DNA of 64,000 bases from positions 186,001 to 250,000 of the forward strand of contig NZ_JACSDK010000014.1 in assembly GCF_014925385.1 (NCBI RefSeq), read 5' to 3'. Both the position numbers and the translations under genes were made by a program. Origin of the DNA: Pelagibius marinus. GTDB taxonomy: Bacteria; Pseudomonadota; Alphaproteobacteria; Kiloniellales; Kiloniellaceae. This document shows positions 54,205 through 62,983 of the stretch, in pieces. Under the pieces are notes generated by a model. It made no database searches, had not been told where the DNA came from, and saw nothing but the letters and a program-made list of their open reading frames with translations. Each line of letters begins with the position of its first letter. Positions within the stretch are counted from its first letter, which is position 1.

Positions 54205-54990
54205 ATGAGCCCCTTACCGTCGGAAAACAGCGTCGAAAGCTATGTGGAAGCCCTCTCGGGCGCGCGCAGCACGGCGGAAATCGGGGCCAAGCTGGAAAGC
54301 GTCCTCAAGGGCATGGGCTTTAAGAGCTTTGCCTACGTGCATGTCCGCCCGCCTCTGGGCAAAAAACTGCGATCCTTTGTTCCGCCCGGCTCGCGCAGCG
54401 GCAACCAGGTGCACGAGTTTCTCTCCACCCTGCCGGGCCCCTGGGTGGACCACTACCTCTCGCAGGACTATGGCGATCTCGATCCGACGCTGCAGGCTGC
54501 CGTCAGCCGCCTGATGCCCTTTCAGTGGCGCGAAATCGGCGTCCGCAACGATCTCTCCAACGGCCAGCGCAAGGTTCTCAACGAGGCCCGCGACCATGGC
54601 GTCAAGGACGGCGCCACCATCCCCATCCACGGCCCCGACAGCGGGCTTTCGACCCTCAGCATCGTCGGCGGCGGCGGCGAGCGCGAGTTTCAGGATGCCT
54701 ACCAGCGCAGCTATCGTGATCTGGTCTGGCTGGCCATCAACACCCACGAGGCCTTCCTGAACCTGGCCGAGAGCGCTCCTGACCTGGGCCGGGTGCGCCT
54801 GACCGACCGTGAGCGCGACTGCCTGGTGTGGACGGCGCGCGGCAAGACGGCCTGGGAGGTCGGACAGATCCTCTCCATCTCCGAGGAAACGGTGCTCTTT
54901 CACCTGAAGAACGTGACCCGCAAGCTCGGCGTTTTCTCCAAGCACCACGCCGTGGTGAAGGCCGTTATCCAGGGCTATATCGTCCCTTAA
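54205..54990 (+). CDS. luxR: LuxR family quorum-sensing regulator
   Basis: A 261-residue regulator. The N-terminal signal domain has W80, Y84, D93 and P94 (WVDHYLSQDYGDLDP) with the spacing found in TraR (W57, Y61, D70, P71), so it should bind an acyl-homoserine lactone. The C-terminal GerE HTH is LTDRERDCLVWTARGKTAWEV and ILSISEETVLFHLKNVTRKL. I chose ATG 54205. It lies just upstream of a LuxI synthase in the same direction, forming a cognate pair. Confidence 0.93.
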   Translation: MSPLPSENSVESYVEALSGARSTAEIGAKLESVLKGMGFKSFAYVHVRPPLGKKLRSFVPPGSRSGNQVHEFLSTLPGPWVDHYLSQDYGDLDPTLQAAVSRLMPFQWREIGVRNDLSNGQRKVLNEARDHGVKDGATIPIHGPDSGLSTLSIVGGGGEREFQDAYQRSYRDLVWLAINTHEAFLNLAESAPDLGRVRLTDRERDCLVWTARGKTAWEVGQILSISEETVLFHLKNVTRKLGVFSKHHAVVKAVIQGYIVP

Positions 54991-55078
54991 TTCACTGAAT
55001 TAAAAACATTTTTCTAGATCTGTGAAGCGGGCGCGCCGCCTCTCACGGTCCGTTGAAGCACGCCTGCGGCGCCGCAGC

Positions 55079-55096
55079 CCCCCCAGTTCTGGGGGG
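55079..55096. promoter_or_regulatory. lux-box-like palindrome before luxI
   Basis: CCCCCCAG-TT-CTGGGGGG is an exact 18-base dyad, extended by CAG and CTG on the outside. Its centre is about 70 bases before the luxI start, as expected for a LuxR site at -42 with a short leader. An attenuator hairpin is the alternative. Confidence 0.5.
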
Positions 55097-55157
55097 CTGT
55101 CTGGGCGCGGGCGACGCGGTCCAATCCCTCCGTCGAACGATGGAGGGGCTGACCGCC

Positions 55158-55778
55158 GTGATCGATGTTGTGACACCGGACCTCTACTTGGCCTACGCCG
55201 AAGAGTTGCGGCTGATGTTTCAGCAACGCTACCGCGTCTTCAAGCGGCGCCTGGGCTGGAACGTGACGGCCAGGGACGGCGAGGAGCGCGACCAGTTCGA
55301 CGACTGCTACCCCATCTACCTGCTGGCCTTCGACGAGGCGCGCCGCCTGGCCGGCAGCTGGCGCTTCCTGCCGACCACCGGCCCCTACATGCTGCGCAAC
55401 GTCTTTCCCCAGCTTCTGCGCGGCGCCAGGGCGCCTTACCACCCGCTGATCTGGGAGGGCAGCCGTTTCGCCGTGGAAGGCCGGGGCGCGCGCAGGCGCA
55501 CCAGCAGCGAACTGCTCTGCGCCGTGACGGAAACCTGCATCGCGCTTGGCATCCGCGAGCTCATCACCGTCTACGACGCCCGCATGGAGCGCCTGCTGCC
55601 GCGTCTCGGCTGCCCGCCGAAATGGCAGTCCCTGGCGGCGCGCGTCAATGGAGAGGCGGCTTACACCGGCCGCTTCGATATGGACCACGAGACGCTGGCC
55701 AGCCTGAGAGCGGTGGCCGGCATCCAGCACTCCGTGATTCGCAACGCGCCCTTCCACGACGAAGCGGCGGTCGCCTGA
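55158..55778 (+). CDS. luxI: LuxI family homoserine-lactone synthase
   Basis: A 206-residue autoinducer synthase that joins S-adenosylmethionine and an acyl carrier to make an N-acyl-homoserine lactone. From GTG 55158, which has GGAGGGG nine bases upstream, the invariant residues fall exactly at canonical LuxI numbers: R24, F28, W34, D45, D48, R69, E100 and R103. ATG 55140 would add six residues. The acyl group cannot be read from sequence; a CoA ligase in the same operon makes CoA substrates conceivable. Confidence 0.93.
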   Translation: MIDVVTPDLYLAYAEELRLMFQQRYRVFKRRLGWNVTARDGEERDQFDDCYPIYLLAFDEARRLAGSWRFLPTTGPYMLRNVFPQLLRGARAPYHPLIWEGSRFAVEGRGARRRTSSELLCAVTETCIALGIRELITVYDARMERLLPRLGCPPKWQSLAARVNGEAAYTGRFDMDHETLASLRAVAGIQHSVIRNAPFHDEAAVA

Positions 55779-55834
55779 CCCTGACCCCCCAAGGCTCTCC
55801 GAGAGAGCCGCTATTTGAGAGTAAGGAGGACAAG

Positions 55835-56095
55835 ATGTCTCAGAATAACGGACCGATCGAACTGAAGATCTCCAACCCGCTGCAGGACGCGGCGGCCATC
55901 AAGCGCTGCCTCGAATATCTGCGCATCGAGGCCGAGCGGACCGGGCTGCATTTCGCGGCGCACCTGATCGGCGTCGCCGCGGAGGCGGTGTCGGACTCCA
56001 TCGCGCTGTCGGAGAAGTCCGTGGCCAACATCGACCGCAACGGCGCCGCGCAGATCGCCGTCTCCGGCGAAACCGACATAACCCGGCGGCACTGA
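55835..56095 (+). CDS. 86-residue protein of unknown function in lux operon
   Basis: An 86-residue acidic protein with an excellent ribosome site (AAGGAGGA). It looks all-helical in its centre: PLQDAAAIKRCLEYLRIEAE and FAAHLIGVAAEAVSDSIAL, with a short polar tail. No signal peptide or known motif. It lies between luxI and the P450 gene, on the same strand. It could be a small partner or regulator of the pathway; I do not recognise it. Confidence 0.83.
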   Translation: MSQNNGPIELKISNPLQDAAAIKRCLEYLRIEAERTGLHFAAHLIGVAAEAVSDSIALSEKSVANIDRNGAAQIAVSGETDITRRH

Positions 56096-56166
56096 CCGGC
56101 GGTCGATGAAGCGCGCTGCCGCCGGCCGCCTGGCCGCGTGCGGCAGCCGGAGAAGGGAGCAGACCC

Positions 56167-57579
56167 ATGAGCTTGGCTTTCGACCATTCGGCTGGAGATC
56201 TCGTGGTCGGCCGGCCTTTGGAGGAGCCGGCCGCCGCCACGCCGGTGAAACTGAAGGGGCGGCCTCTGCTGGGCGTGCTGCCGCAGCTGCGCGCCGACCC
56301 CTTGCGCTTCTTCACCCGCGTCGCACGCGACCACGGCGACGTGGTGGAGCTTTCCATCGGCCTCGACAAGATGCTGATGCTGAACAGCCCGGCGCTGATA
56401 CGCCACGTGCTGCAGGACAACCGCCTGAATTACGAGAAGAGCAAGTTCTACGACGTGCTGCGCTCGATCCTCGGGGACGGCATCTTTCTCGCCGAGGGCG
56501 AGGAATGGTTGTCCCAGCGCAAGACGGCGGGGCGCAGCTTCCAGGGCTGCCAGCTGCGCCGCATGACCGCGGCCATGCAGGAAGCGGTCGCGGATTTGGA
56601 GCAGCGCTGGTCGGCCCTGGCTGCCCGCCGGGCGGTCATCGACGTGATCCCGGAGATGATGCGCCTCACCCTGGATATTCTCCTGCGTACGCTCTTCAGC
56701 CTGCGCCTGGAGGACCAGCACGAGGATATCTTCCATTCCCTGACGGTGATCCTGCGCGACGCCGAAAAGCGTATCTGGTCGCCGCTCGCTGTGCCGCGCT
56801 GGCTGCCGACCCGGCGCAACCGCGCGGTGCGCGCCGCGCTCGCCGACTTCGATCGCTTCGTGCTGGACCTCATCGCCGCGCGCCGCGCCGCCGCTGGGCG
56901 CGATGAGGCCGCGAACGACTTGCTCGACCTGTTGCTGGCCAACCAGAACGGCCGCAGCGACCGCCAGCTCTGCGGTCAGATCCAGTCGATGATCCTGGCC
57001 GGCCACGAGACCACCGCCAATGCCCTGACCTGGTGCTGGTACCTGCTGTCTCTGCATCCGGAAACATTGCGCCGGGTGCGCGGCGAGGCGCGCGCGGTGC
57101 TGTGCGGCCGCGCCGCCGGTTTCGCCGAGTTGCCGGCGCTGAAGTATACGCGCATGGTTTTCGACGAGACCCTGCGTCTCTATCCGCCGCTGTGGACCTT
57201 TTCGCGCACCGCGGTCGCCGACGACCGCATCGCCGGCCTGGACGTGCCGGCGGGCACCAACGTCATGCTGAACATGTTCGCGGTGCACCGCCGCCCGGAG
57301 CTGTGGGACAACCCTGAAGGCTTCGATCCCGCCCGCTTCGACACCGAAGCATCTGACGCCGCCCGGCAGCGCTTCGCTTACTTCCCCTTCAGCGACGGGC
57401 CGCGGACCTGCCTGGGCGAGCGCTTCGCCGTCCTGGAATCGATGATCGCCATCTCCGCCGTCGTGCAGCGCTTCGAACTGCAGCTGCTGCCCGGCCAGAA
57501 GGTGGAGCCGGAGCCGATGATCACCCTGCGCCCCCGCGGGCCGCTGCTGATGCGGGTCTGCCCGGCGCCGGCTGCCTGA
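56167..57579 (+). CDS. cytochrome P450
   Basis: A 470-residue P450 monooxygenase. The I-helix has AGHETT at 278-283, the K-helix ETLRLYPP (ExxR), and the haem loop FPFSDGPRTCLGERFA with the axial Cys at 415. Its length and the LKGRPLLGVLPQLRADPLRF start resemble CYP102/CYP4-like fatty-acid hydroxylases rather than short class I bacterial P450s. There is no membrane anchor and no ferredoxin gene nearby. AAGGGAG precedes the ATG. Confidence 0.93.
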   Translation: MSLAFDHSAGDLVVGRPLEEPAAATPVKLKGRPLLGVLPQLRADPLRFFTRVARDHGDVVELSIGLDKMLMLNSPALIRHVLQDNRLNYEKSKFYDVLRSILGDGIFLAEGEEWLSQRKTAGRSFQGCQLRRMTAAMQEAVADLEQRWSALAARRAVIDVIPEMMRLTLDILLRTLFSLRLEDQHEDIFHSLTVILRDAEKRIWSPLAVPRWLPTRRNRAVRAALADFDRFVLDLIAARRAAAGRDEAANDLLDLLLANQNGRSDRQLCGQIQSMILAGHETTANALTWCWYLLSLHPETLRRVRGEARAVLCGRAAGFAELPALKYTRMVFDETLRLYPPLWTFSRTAVADDRIAGLDVPAGTNVMLNMFAVHRRPELWDNPEGFDPARFDTEASDAARQRFAYFPFSDGPRTCLGERFAVLESMIAISAVVQRFELQLLPGQKVEPEPMITLRPRGPLLMRVCPAPAA

Positions 57580-57596
57580 CCGCAAGGAGCCGAAGC

Positions 57597-58766
57597 ATGC
57601 CTGCGCCGGTGCTGGTTGCCCTGACGTATCTGGTGGGCCTGGGGATCGTCTATCCCTTCCTGCCGTTCCAGGCCCTGGCGCTGGGCGCGAGCCCGCTGAC
57701 GGTCTCCCTGCTGCTGGTCACCGATACCGCCGTGGTGCTGCTGCTGGCGCCGGTCTGGGGGCGGCTCAGCGACCGCCTGGGGCGCCGCCGGGTGATTTTC
57801 TTCGCTCTGGCGACGGCGCCCTTCGCCAACCTGCTGCTGGCCCACGCGGACAGCCTCTCTCTCTTGTTCCTGGCGCGGGCCTGCGCCGGGGTCGGCAACG
57901 CCGTGATCCCGGTGATCCAGGCCCTGGTGGCGGATCGCACCTGCCTGCGTACGCGGGTCTGTGGCATGGCCAACGTGAACTCCGCCTACGGGCTGGCTTT
58001 CATCATCGGCCCCCTGGTCGGTACCGTGCTGCTCGGCGCCGGGGGCGACGACTACCGCAGCGCCGCCTTCGGCGCCGCCGGCTTTGCGGTGCTGTCGCTG
58101 CTGCTGACCCTGGCCTTGGGGCGGGAGGACAGCGGGAAGGACGCTCCCGCCGCAACCGCTCCGGCCACGATCGCACCGCCGCCGCGACGCATCGTCATGG
58201 CGCCGCTTTGCCTCGCGCCGATCGCCCTCATGGCCGTGCTGTCCTTCGTCTATGCCTCCATGGACTCCACCCTCGGGCTGTGGTCGCAGCGGGTGCTGGC
58301 CTGGGATGCGCGCGACGTGTCGCTCGCCTTCACCCTGGCCGGCGCGGCGGCGGTCTTCAGCCTCTGGGTGCTGATCCCGCGGCTCTGCGGGCGCTACGGG
58401 GAAGGGCGCGTGACCGCCGGCGCCTGCGCCGCCATGGGGCTTGGCTTCCTGCTCTTTGTGCTGTGGCCCAGCGACCTCGCCGTCGCTCTGGCGCTGATGC
58501 TGCTCGGCGCCGGCATTGCCATGTGCCTGTCCTGCCTGCAGGCGCTGCTGTCGAAGGCCGCGCCGGACAACGTGCAGGGTTCGGCCATGGGGCTCAATCA
58601 CGCCGTGCTCAGCTTCGCGCGCATCCTAGGGCCGGTCTGGGGCGGCTTTGCCCTCGGCAGCCTCGGCGTCGGCTGGCCCTACCTTGCCGGAGCGCTGCTG
58701 ACCTTCGCCGCGTTGCTTGTCGTCATCTGGTTCTACCGGCCCGAAGCCCGCGTTCTGCAGAACTGA
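57597..58766 (+). CDS. MFS transporter
   Basis: A 389-residue major facilitator protein with about 12 membrane segments. The loop 2-3 signature is GRLSDRLGRRRVIFFAL, and FLARACAGVGNAVIPVIQAL follows. It resembles multidrug or metabolite exporters of the DHA1 type. It starts 17 bases after the P450 gene behind AAGGAG, so it may export the pathway product. Confidence 0.9.
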   Translation: MPAPVLVALTYLVGLGIVYPFLPFQALALGASPLTVSLLLVTDTAVVLLLAPVWGRLSDRLGRRRVIFFALATAPFANLLLAHADSLSLLFLARACAGVGNAVIPVIQALVADRTCLRTRVCGMANVNSAYGLAFIIGPLVGTVLLGAGGDDYRSAAFGAAGFAVLSLLLTLALGREDSGKDAPAATAPATIAPPPRRIVMAPLCLAPIALMAVLSFVYASMDSTLGLWSQRVLAWDARDVSLAFTLAGAAAVFSLWVLIPRLCGRYGEGRVTAGACAAMGLGFLLFVLWPSDLAVALALMLLGAGIAMCLSCLQALLSKAAPDNVQGSAMGLNHAVLSFARILGPVWGGFALGSLGVGWPYLAGALLTFAALLVVIWFYRPEARVLQN

Positions 58767-58793
58767 ACGCCGCCGAAGCAAAGGGGGAGTGTC

Positions 58794-60368
58794 ATGTTGA
58801 ACGTCGCGTTCTTTCTCGACGGCACCGCCGCGCGGCAGCCGCACGCCAAAGCCCTGGTCTACGAGGGGCACAGCTTCGACTTTGCGCAGATCCGGGTCCT
58901 GGCCAACCAGGTGGCCAACGGCCTGCGCGCGGCGGGCTACGGCCCGGGCAGCCGCATCGCGCTGGCCTGCGGCAACCGGCCGGGCTTCCTCGCCGCCTAC
59001 TACGGCATCCTCAAGATCGGCGGCCTGGCGGTGGTGCTGAGCACCACGCTGCGCGAGCGCGACATCCGCTTCCAGTTGGAGGACTCCGGCGCCGAGGCCC
59101 TGCTGACCTATGACGGCCCAGGCAGGGCCGGGGGCGGCAACGACTTTGGCGAAGGGGCCCTGGCCGCCGCCGAGGCGGCGCCCGCCTGCAGGCAGGCCTG
59201 GGTCATTCCCGCCGATATCACGGCGGCCTCGCCTCTCGCCGGCGCGCCGGCGCTGCGCGACCTCATGGCGGGGCAGCCGGACGCGGCGCGCACCCACGGC
59301 TACGCGGCGGACGACACGGCGGTGCTGCTCTACACCTCCGGCTCCACCGGCCGCCCGAAGGGCGTCGAGCTGACCCAGGTGAACCTCCTCGCCATGACCC
59401 GCATCAACCAGGCGCTGGCGCCGCGCGCGAGCACGCGGGTGCGGCTCATCTCGACGCCGCTGTTCCATGTCATGGGCCAGGTCTGCGGGCTCAACCTCGC
59501 CATGCTGAACGGCGAGACCCTGGTGCTGGTCGAAGGCTTCGACCCGGCGCTGATCTGGCGGCTGATCGTCGAGCAGCACGTCAGCTACTTCGTGCACATG
59601 CCGATCTACTACCAGTACCTCATGGAGCGCGCCGACGGCGTCGACACCGCGGCGGTGCGGTCCTGCCTGCGCCTCTGCGCCACCGGTGGCGCGCCATTGC
59701 AGGCGGGCCTCTCGGAGGCCTTCGCCGAGCGCTTCGGCCTGCCCATCGTGCCCGGCTACGGCCTCACCGAAGCGTCTTCGATCGTCGCCTGGGGCGGGAC
59801 ACGGGACGGCGGCTCGGTGCTGTCGGGACGGGGCCTCAGGCCCACCACGGTCGGCCCGGCGGTGCCGGGCGTCGAGGTGGCGCTGGAGGCGGACGGCGCC
59901 CTGAGCGCCCTGCCGGGCGCCCAGGGCGAGATCCTGCTGCGCGGACCGGGGGTGATGAAGGGCTACCTCAACCTGCCCGAGGTCACCGCACGGACGCTGC
60001 GCGGCGGCTGGCTCAGGACCGGCGATATCGGCCGCTTCGACGAGGCCGGGCGCCTCGACATCCTGGGCCGCGCCGACGACAAGATCCTGCGCGGCGAGGA
60101 GCATATCTACCCGGCCGAGGTGGAGGCGGTGCTGAAGGCCCATCCGGCGGTCGCCGAGGCGGCGGTGATCGGCGTGCCCGACGACTACCTGGGCCAGGAG
60201 GCCAAGACCTTCGTGGTGCTGCGTGACGGCTGCAGCCTGGCCGCGGAAGACCTGCTCGGCTGGCTGGCGCGCGAGCTGCCCGACGGCAAGTGCCCGGGCC
60301 TAGTCGAGTTCCAGGCGGCGCTGCCCCTGACCCCTACCGGCAAGGTGGCGCGGCATTTGTTGACTTAG
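58794..60368 (+). CDS. acyl/aryl-CoA ligase (AMP-forming)
   Basis: A 524-residue ANL-superfamily enzyme that activates a carboxylic acid with ATP, usually giving a CoA thioester. Motifs are the P-loop LLYTSGSTGRPKGVEL, VPGYGLTEASS, WLRTGDIGRFDEAGRLDILGR and the final catalytic Lys in PLTPTGKVARHLL. The substrate is unclear: it resembles both 4-coumarate-type and medium-chain ligases. As the last gene of the lux operon it may feed the P450 product, or supply acyl-CoA to LuxI. Confidence 0.92.
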   Translation: MLNVAFFLDGTAARQPHAKALVYEGHSFDFAQIRVLANQVANGLRAAGYGPGSRIALACGNRPGFLAAYYGILKIGGLAVVLSTTLRERDIRFQLEDSGAEALLTYDGPGRAGGGNDFGEGALAAAEAAPACRQAWVIPADITAASPLAGAPALRDLMAGQPDAARTHGYAADDTAVLLYTSGSTGRPKGVELTQVNLLAMTRINQALAPRASTRVRLISTPLFHVMGQVCGLNLAMLNGETLVLVEGFDPALIWRLIVEQHVSYFVHMPIYYQYLMERADGVDTAAVRSCLRLCATGGAPLQAGLSEAFAERFGLPIVPGYGLTEASSIVAWGGTRDGGSVLSGRGLRPTTVGPAVPGVEVALEADGALSALPGAQGEILLRGPGVMKGYLNLPEVTARTLRGGWLRTGDIGRFDEAGRLDILGRADDKILRGEEHIYPAEVEAVLKAHPAVAEAAVIGVPDDYLGQEAKTFVVLRDGCSLAAEDLLGWLARELPDGKCPGLVEFQAALPLTPTGKVARHLLT

Positions 60369-60517
60369 GAGTCTCCGATATGCCGAGCTCTGCCAAGCAA
60401 TGAAGCCGACCGCAGGCTGCACAATGCCACCCTGATGAGCGCGAAAGGTCTTCTTAATAACTGCTTCGCATGCTCGGAGGCGCCGTGGGCTCTGTGGCCA
60501 CCTGGAGGGATGCTGCC

Positions 60518-60886
60518 GTGACAAAATTCGCAAGACTCTTCGCTCTGATGTTCTCGATAATGATCCCGTCAAGCATTGCGAACGCTGGGCAGTCCGAGGC
60601 AGGACAAACAGATCTCGTTTGCGAAACCGGCCCGGTCACGAAGACTTTCGGTCAGTCGCAATGGCTCGTTTACAGTTGCAGCGATAGACGCACGGTAGTT
60701 GTCATGTCGGCACCAGGCAATCCAGCCATGCCGTTCTACTTCGTGATTTATCCATCCGCGACCGGGTATCAGCTAGGTGGGGAAGGAACGGGAGATCAGG
60801 AGTTCACGGCAGCAGCTTTCAGCGAGCTTCAGGCGCTTTCTCCGACTGAAATCGAGAACCTAGTTCAGGAAACGAGACAGCGTTGA
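60518..60886 (+). CDS. small hypothetical secreted protein
   Basis: A 122-residue protein with a signal peptide (FARLFALMFSIMIPSSIANA). The mature part, with two Cys (LVCETGP and VYSCSDRR) that may pair, looks beta-rich and soluble. GTG 60518 was chosen because GGAGGG lies eight bases upstream; the frame extends to an ATG at 60470. Lower GC than neighbours. Family not recognised. Confidence 0.65.
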   Translation: MTKFARLFALMFSIMIPSSIANAGQSEAGQTDLVCETGPVTKTFGQSQWLVYSCSDRRTVVVMSAPGNPAMPFYFVIYPSATGYQLGGEGTGDQEFTAAAFSELQALSPTEIENLVQETRQR

Positions 60887-61033
60887 AGTCGGACGATGGC
60901 TGGATCGCAGCTGTCGCGAAACGCCGGCGCGGCGCGGTTATGGTTAACGCAGGTCCGCCCGCGCGTAACGATTTCTATAGAAGCCGGTCCTAGACTCGAT
61001 CCCCGCCGCGACAAGAAGAACGAGGAGGGGCGG

Positions 61034-61387
61034 GTGAACCGCAACGGCATGAAGGTCATGCGCAAGGAGCGCCGCCGCGACCGGCGGCGCGGCCTGAACC
61101 TGGACGCCAGCCTGGACGGCCATGAGGTCCTGCTGACCGATCTCAGCGCGGCCGGCTTCGGCGCGGCGCTGGACGCTACCGACCGTACGCCCTTCAGCTT
61201 TCGCGTGGGCGCCCGCCTGCGCCTGGAGCTGAAGCCGCAGCGGGGCGCGCCGCTCAGCCTGCCGGTGGAGATTATCCGCGAGGTTGGGGACAACGGGGTG
61301 CTCGGCGGCGTCTTCGTCGGCCTGACCGACGAGTCCTACAACGCCATCGAAGACATTCTGACCGGCCGCCTGCAGCGCCGCGGCTGA
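61034..61387 (+). CDS. PilZ domain protein
   Basis: A 117-residue c-di-GMP receptor-type domain. The N-terminal RRRDRRRGLNL gives the RxxxR motif, and LLTDLSAAGFGA the (D/N)xSxxG motif. Both are needed for c-di-GMP binding. GTG 61034 follows GAGGAGGGG; ATG 61049 is an alternative. It stands alone and probably acts through protein contacts. Confidence 0.85.
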   Translation: MNRNGMKVMRKERRRDRRRGLNLDASLDGHEVLLTDLSAAGFGAALDATDRTPFSFRVGARLRLELKPQRGAPLSLPVEIIREVGDNGVLGGVFVGLTDESYNAIEDILTGRLQRRG

Positions 61388-61402
61388 TCAACCCGCAGGG
61401 CG

Positions 61403-61433
61403 AAAACGAAACGGGCCGGCTCTCGCCGGCCCG
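61403..61433 (-). terminator. terminator of the SleB-like gene
   Basis: CGGGCCGGC (61412-61420) pairs with GCCGGCCCG (61425-61433) around TCTC. On the minus strand it is followed by TTTCGTTTT. The stem lies between convergent genes and may serve both. Confidence 0.75.
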
Positions 61434-61488
61434 CTCGGGATGTTTTTATCGTTTGCCTTGTTTGCGCCGTGCTCTTCGGCCGCGCCCC

Positions 61489-62274
61489 TCAGTTGCTTTG
61501 GGCAACCTGCGTCGGGGCGGACTGCGGCTTGCGGGTGTAGAAGATGTGGCGGCCGATGGTCGGGCCCTTGGCGAAGGCCTTGCGCCAGACCGGCTTCACG
61601 TAGTCGGCGTGGTACCACAGGGCGCCGCCGGAGGGATCCTCGGCACGCCCCCAGTAGACCTGGCTGGCCAGCTCGGTGGCTTCCTTCCAGGCGCCCTGGT
61701 CCTCGACCTCGTCCTTCTTGCCGTCGCAGTACCAGGAGAACTGGCAGCGGTGCAGCACTTCGTCGGTGCCGTCCTGCACCACGCCGCAGACCGAGTCGGG
61801 GAAGTAGCGCGAGGCGACGCGGTTCATCACCACGTGGGCCACGGCCAGCTTGCCTTCCAGCGGCTCGCTGCGGGCTTCGAAGTAGATGTTCTGGGCCAGG
61901 CAGGTCAGCTCCTGGCGCAGCTTGCCCGGGTTCGGGGTGTAGCTGCTGGCGATCTGCTCCTCGAGGTCCAGTTGGCTGATGCCGACCTGGCGCACGTAGA
62001 ACTGATTGGGGTCGATGTCCTTCGCGTCCACGGGAATGAAGCTCTGGGCGGTCACCCGCGTCCAGGCATCATCGACCTGGTCGCTGGTGGCGACACTGGC
62101 CAGGGCCGCGCCGGCGATGACGCAGGCGAAGGGCGCGCTGAGTGCAGAGCAAACCGCTTTCGCACTGAGGCCTTGCTTGGCATGGCGCTGTCCGGTGAAC
62201 GCGTGGCGCGCGGCTGCGAGCCAACGGTCCCGGTGCGGCCGCCAATCGGCCAGCGTCTTTGCAATCCGGTTCAT
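61489..62274 (-). CDS. cell wall hydrolase, SleB family
   Basis: A 261-residue peptidoglycan hydrolase of the SleB/CwlJ type. The catalytic Glu lies in CLAQNIYFEARSEP, followed by VAHVVMNRVASRYFPDSVCGV, QFSWYCDG and GALWYHADYVKPVW. An internal hydrophobic stretch (APFACVIAGAALASV) near residue 50 could be an uncleaved anchor. Bacteria without spores use such enzymes in wall remodelling. Confidence 0.92.
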   Translation of the reverse strand: MNRIAKTLADWRPHRDRWLAAARHAFTGQRHAKQGLSAKAVCSALSAPFACVIAGAALASVATSDQVDDAWTRVTAQSFIPVDAKDIDPNQFYVRQVGISQLDLEEQIASSYTPNPGKLRQELTCLAQNIYFEARSEPLEGKLAVAHVVMNRVASRYFPDSVCGVVQDGTDEVLHRCQFSWYCDGKKDEVEDQGAWKEATELASQVYWGRAEDPSGGALWYHADYVKPVWRKAFAKGPTIGRHIFYTRKPQSAPTQVAQSN

Positions 62275-62983
62275 CTAACGTCCAATACCCTGTGAACATT
62301 GCGTGGAACGTGCCCTGGTTCGTGCCTGGGCCTTCTACCCTTCCTGCTCTGCCGGCGGGTCACCCTTTCGGGTTCTTAGCGACGCCGCAGGGGCTCTTCT
62401 GGCCCGGGAGGAGCTTCGTCCACACCCAAAGGTTTACACAATCTTAATCCGGCATATCAAGAAGAATCGTCTTATATTTGAGATAAATTCCCATAAAATT
62501 CTGAGCAAATTAACTATTAATCCCGTCTATCTTCAAAAAGTTTTCCGTAGAAATTGGTAATAATGTTACTTTTTGATGATATTTACTTAGTTATGCTTGG
62601 AAGTTTGAGAATATTTACTTGGATTGGCCGCGGATCGCCTGGTCATCGAGTAAGAATTCTCGCCTCGATTACAATGAATCTCGCAGCTGCGGGAGGGCGA
62701 TTCATAGGCCCTCTACTAGACTCGGGTCGGTTGAATCTTGGCGCCGGGGCGACTCGCGGGGATCAATACTGAGGGCCTTCGGCGGCGCCCTGGGGGAAAC
62801 CGCCCGCGGGCGGGGAGGACAATTCTGTGATTTCCGCCCGGAGGCCTCTCCGAGTCGCTGGCAGCGACTCGGGATTATGGTTAACGGGCCGGTGGGGCGG
62901 GCCGGTGGGGCGGGCCGGTGGGGCGGGCCGGTGGGGAGGCTCCTGAGGAGGCTCCAGGGAGGGCCTGAGGCGGCGCCTGGGGC
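62275..62983. other. long intergenic region with an AT-rich core
   Basis: 709 bases without a convincing gene. From about 62430 to 62650 it is strongly AT-rich. Toward cysH it holds a hairpin CCGAGTCGC/GCGACTCGG (62850-62872) and the 13-base tandem repeat at 62886-62936. Short open frames in the AT-rich part lack similarity. Confidence 0.6.
62886..62936. repeat. four tandem 13-base repeats
   Basis: GGGCCGGTGGGGC repeated head to tail from 62886, 62899, 62912 and 62925; the last copy lacks its final base. It lies just after the cysH stop on the minus strand. Confidence 0.93.

Noticed and set aside
62430..62650. Replication origin in the AT-rich block
   Set aside because: No cluster of DnaA boxes was seen and no dnaA, parAB or repABC gene is near.
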